Origin: CAVZVZ01 sp963778895
GTDB taxonomy: Bacteria > Actinomycetota > Acidimicrobiia > Acidimicrobiales > Acidimicrobilacustridaceae
Direction: 5' to 3'
Length of the DNA stretch: 64,000 nucleotides
Assembly: GCA_963778895.1 (NCBI GenBank)
Contig: CAVZVZ010000002.1
Coordinates: forward strand, 744,001-808,000
Position 1 is the first letter of the stretch. Each line of letters opens with the position of its first letter. The notes under the pieces are model-generated. The model was not told where the DNA came from, did not search any database, and saw nothing but the letters and a program-made list of their open reading frames with translations. Positions 61,592-64,000 of this stretch are shown one piece after another. The position numbers and the translations under genes are program-made.

Positions 61592-62688
61592 GCCGTCGGG
61601 GCGCGGCCGTCGTTCGTCGCGCTGCTGCTTGGTCGTAGCGGGCTGCAGCAGCGATCGCAACGCAACCGATTCGGGGTCGCCAACCACGACGGCGCCGGTC
61701 ATCTTTCCCGGGGACTCGTGGGCCCGGGTCGACCCAGTCGCGGCGGGCCTGGATCCCGCACGACTCGATCAGGTGCAGAGCTATCTCGCCGGTCAGCAAA
61801 GCGACTGCATGGCCGTCATAAAGGACGGTCAGGTCGCGCAGGACACCTATTGGAACGGTACCGACGCGACCACACCGCACGAAGTGTTCTCGGTTACGAA
61901 GTCCATCACGAGCATGCTCGTCGGCATCGCGCAGGCTGACGGCGATCTCACGATCGACGAGCCCGCATCGAAGTACATCACCGAGTGGCAAGGCACTCCG
62001 AGCGAGAGCGTCACCATTCGCGATCTTCTCGCCAACGCATCCGGCCGCTTCTGGAGTCTCAACAGCGACTACAACCTCTTGATCCGCGCGCCGGACAAGA
62101 CCGCATACGCGATCGGTCTGACCCAGCCGGATCCGCCCGAGACGGTGTGGAACTACAACAACAGCGCCATCCAGACGCTCGACGCCGTCATCAAGCGGGC
62201 CACCGGCACCGACACCGCCGAGTTCGCCGCGGACGCGACTGTTCGAACCGATCGGTATGAAAGCCACCATGAGCCACGACGCCGCCGGGAACACGATGAC
62301 GTTCATGGGGTTGCAAGCGTCGTGCCTCGATCTGGCCCGGTTCGGCTATCTCCTGCTGCAGCACGGACAATGGAACGGTCGGCAGATCGTTCCCGCCGAT
62401 TGGGTCGACGCCGCCACGACCACCTCCACACCGCTCAACGCCGCCTACGGCTACCTCATCTGGCTGAATCAGCCCGGTGTGGTCAAGGGTCCGACGGGGG
62501 GCAGCTTGCAGGGTCCGATCTGGCCCAAGGCCCCCACCGATGCCTACGCGGCGCTCGGACTCGGTGGCCAAACAGTGTTGGTGAATCCCGACGACGGGTT
62601 GGTGGTCACTCGGGTCGGCCCGCCGGGAGCGGTCGGCGCACAAGACGGGATGGCGCGTCAGATCACGGAGCTGCTGGCCGGCTCATGA
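61588..62688 (+). CDS. beta-lactamase-family serine hydrolase lipoprotein (two frameshifts)
   Basis: GTG 61588 overlaps the upstream stop and opens MSRRGAAVVRRAAA. A shift near 61628 joins this to LVVAGCSSD, a lipobox. The mature enzyme has FSVTKSITSMLVG (SxxK catalytic Ser-Lys), IRDLLANASGRFW and WNYNNSAIQTLDAVI (YxN). A second shift near 62240 leads to FMGLQASCLDLARFGYLLLQHGQW, GYLIWLNQPG and LGLGGQTVLVNPDDGLVV, ending at 62688. The class C/penicillin-binding-like fold suggests an esterase or peptidase outside the membrane. Stops overlap the convergent GNAT gene. Confidence 0.82.
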
Positions 62689-63474
62689 GGCGACCGGGTC
62701 TTCCGGCGGTGAGAACCAGAGCGTCATGCGCACCACGCTGAGGTAGCCCATTCGGGCATAGATCGGACGGCCGAGGTCCGAAGCCATGAGCATCGCCGGC
62801 CGGGTCGGATCGGCCAGGGTCGCGGCCCACGTCATCGCCTCGCCGATGCCCTTTCCCCGGTGTGCCTCGACGCACGACACTCCTTCGACGTCGACCACAC
62901 CGTGGGCGAGAAAGGCCGACGACGTCGCGATGGGCTCGCCGTCGACGTAGCCGATGTAGGCCTTCATGTCGGCTACGTACGCCGCCGGGTCCGCCCACGG
63001 CGACGCGGCGGCTCCCGGCATGCCGAAGCCGGCTTCGAGCACCTGTGCGAACACCGGGGCCAGGTCGGGCGTCATCTCGCGTATCTCCAGGCCTTCGACC
63101 GTCTGACGCGCGTCGACCGGAGCGCCAGCCGGTCGCATCATGAACGGAGGGTGGCCCATGAGCTGCAGCCCGGCCTCGCGGAGATCCGGCATCGGCCACG
63201 CGCTCAGCAACAACCACGGTTGATCGGCCGGAAAGAAGATGTGCGCCGTGTCGATCAGCTCGTCGAGCTCGGTCGCGGAGGGTGGCCGACGAAGGACGGC
63301 GGCGTTGTCGAAGACGGTCGTCGAACCGGTGTCGAACAGCGCGGCGGTGTCCCACACATCGGTCCGGCCTCGAACCCGCTCGACCAGCATGCGGTACCTG
63401 GTGAGATTCGTGAGCACCCACTGCCGGAGGATCGTGTCGTCCTCGGGGACGTCGTGCTCCCATCCCGTCATCAT
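62683..63474 (-). CDS. GNAT-family acetyltransferase with N-terminal extension
   Basis: The protein has 263 residues from ATG 63474. The first 120 residues (WVLTNLTRYRMLVERV; STTVFDNAAVLRRPPSATELDELI) form an extra domain. The C-terminal half is a GNAT core: LEIREMTPDLAPVFAQVLEAGFGM, YIGYVDGEPIATSSAFLAHGVVDVEGVSCVEAHRGKGIGEAMTW (R-x-x-G-x-G acetyl-CoA loop) and PIYARMGYLSVVRM. The acceptor is unknown. Its 3' end overlaps the serine hydrolase tail-to-tail by 6 bases. Confidence 0.86.
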   Translation of the reverse strand: MMTGWEHDVPEDDTILRQWVLTNLTRYRMLVERVRGRTDVWDTAALFDTGSTTVFDNAAVLRRPPSATELDELIDTAHIFFPADQPWLLLSAWPMPDLREAGLQLMGHPPFMMRPAGAPVDARQTVEGLEIREMTPDLAPVFAQVLEAGFGMPGAAASPWADPAAYVADMKAYIGYVDGEPIATSSAFLAHGVVDVEGVSCVEAHRGKGIGEAMTWAATLADPTRPAMLMASDLGRPIYARMGYLSVVRMTLWFSPPEDPVAS

Positions 63475-63579
63475 GCGCCCGAGCGTAGAGGACCAGCGTG
63501 CTGCCCTTTTGGGCTCACTCCCCGTGAGATCCCGTCTCGATCCTTGAGGCGAGGCCGTCCTGAGCCGAAAAGAGAGGTC

Positions 63580-63834
63580 ATGGATGACGAGCTGACCTTC
63601 GACTTCGACACCGTCGAGATCGAGCGGGCGGTACTGAACGAGAGCGACGAGGGCCGGGCCCTCGCCGCCGAGTTCGTGACCCTGTTCGGCGATTTCGTCG
63701 CGGAACGGGCTCGACCTCGGCTGCGCGAGATCGCGGCGGTGGGTGGAGAACCGCAGCTGATGGTCAACGGCTTGGCCGAGCTGCTGCGGCGGGTGGCGGA
63801 CGCCATCGAGTTCCCCATCGGCTCCCCGCGCTGA
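63580..63834 (+). CDS. hypothetical protein
   Basis: An 84-residue acidic, helical, soluble protein from ATG 63580 (MDDELTFDFDTVEIERAVLNESDEGRALAAEFVTLFGDF), preceded by AGAGAGG. No motif is recognised. The next gene starts 14 bases after its stop on the same strand, so both belong to one operon that continues past the window. Confidence 0.6.
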   Translation: MDDELTFDFDTVEIERAVLNESDEGRALAAEFVTLFGDFVAERARPRLREIAAVGGEPQLMVNGLAELLRRVADAIEFPIGSPR

Positions 63835-63848
63835 CGAGAGGACGTGGC

Positions 63849-64000
63849 ATGGAACGTTGGACTTTCTTGATCCTCGCCGACCCCGCGGGCGAGCCCATCC
63901 AGATCCGGGTCTTCCTGCGGGCGGGCGAGGACGAGGCTCGGTGGCCGGTCGCGCAGATCAGGGTGGACGGCTCGGAGGTCCCGGTCGACGCCGCCACCAA
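63849..64000 (+). CDS. hypothetical protein, N-terminal part (cut by window edge)
   Basis: ATG 63849 follows a GAGGACGTGGC leader and opens MERWTFLILADPAGEPIQIRV, FLRAGEDEARWPVAQIRVDG, running off the right edge after 50 residues. It looks beta-rich and soluble. No family can be assigned from this part. Confidence 0.5.
   Translation, partial: MERWTFLILADPAGEPIQIRVFLRAGEDEARWPVAQIRVDGSEVPVDAAT

Noticed and set aside
1..64000. CRISPR array, rRNA genes, IS elements, phage genes, replication origin
   Set aside because: No regularly spaced repeats, rRNA text, transposase, integrase or phage structural motifs were seen on either strand.

Overview
The window is a high-GC, gene-dense bacterial chromosome segment from an actinobacterium. 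Housekeeping genes (glyS, ppdK, dnaG, a primary sigma factor), two F420-type luciferase-like oxidoreductases, an Rv2258c-like methyltransferase, frequent GTG starts and many 1-4 base stop/start overlaps all fit Actinomycetota. An environmental Acidimicrobiia-like lineage is my best guess, but that is inference and no marker in the window proves it.

Layout. 1-8.7 kb is a conserved core: RDD membrane protein, glyS, a methyltransferase, ppdK, then dnaG-rpoD overlapping by 4 bases. 8.7-12.1 kb holds tRNA-Asn(GTT), an amidohydrolase, tRNA-Ile2(CAT) and msrA. The msrA gene sits between two decayed copies of the tRNA-Ile 3' half. 12.2-22.2 kb is mixed metabolism and housekeeping: methyltransferase, EthD, NAT-like acyltransferase, tatA, LOG phosphoribohydrolase, PRC-barrel protein, inositol-phosphatase-like enzyme, Nudix hydrolase and two adjacent SDR genes. 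22.2-24.5 kb is tRNA-Val(TAC) followed by two direct copies of its 3' half; these bound two single-gene segments, a secreted Calx-beta protein and a lipoprotein. 24.5-28.5 kb is a metal and potassium region: a GDT1-like remnant, a CDF exporter with its ArsR regulator, and a KimA-like potassium importer. 28.9-42.7 kb is accessory metabolism with regulators: a zinc-finger/receiver protein, a methyltransferase and MarR gene diverging from a perfect palindrome, three further oxidoreductase or methyltransferase genes and an epoxide-hydrolase-like enzyme. 42.8-46.5 kb is a heterodimeric ABC exporter pair. 46.5-53.1 kb is an acyl-CoA catabolic cluster (CoA ligase, two family III CoA-transferases, amidohydrolase, enoyl-CoA hydratase). 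53.5-56.5 kb is an ECF-sigma operon ending in an acyl carrier protein and a GNAT. 56.6-64 kb carries a TetR regulator, an alkyltransferase-like protein, a GH44 lipoprotein, a HAD hydrolase, a SnoaL protein, a 2-oxoglutarate oxygenase-like protein, a serine hydrolase and a GNAT.

Two things cut across the map. First, about eighteen genes are broken by frameshifts. Most of these shifts are of the same type (one extra base), and skipping that base restores conserved motifs, which looks more like insertion-type sequence error than natural decay. Second, two of the three tRNA genes are each followed by two tandem, same-strand partial copies of their own 3' halves enclosing very small cargo, with no recombinase gene nearby. 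This recurring tRNA-tail architecture is the most interesting unexplained structure in the window.
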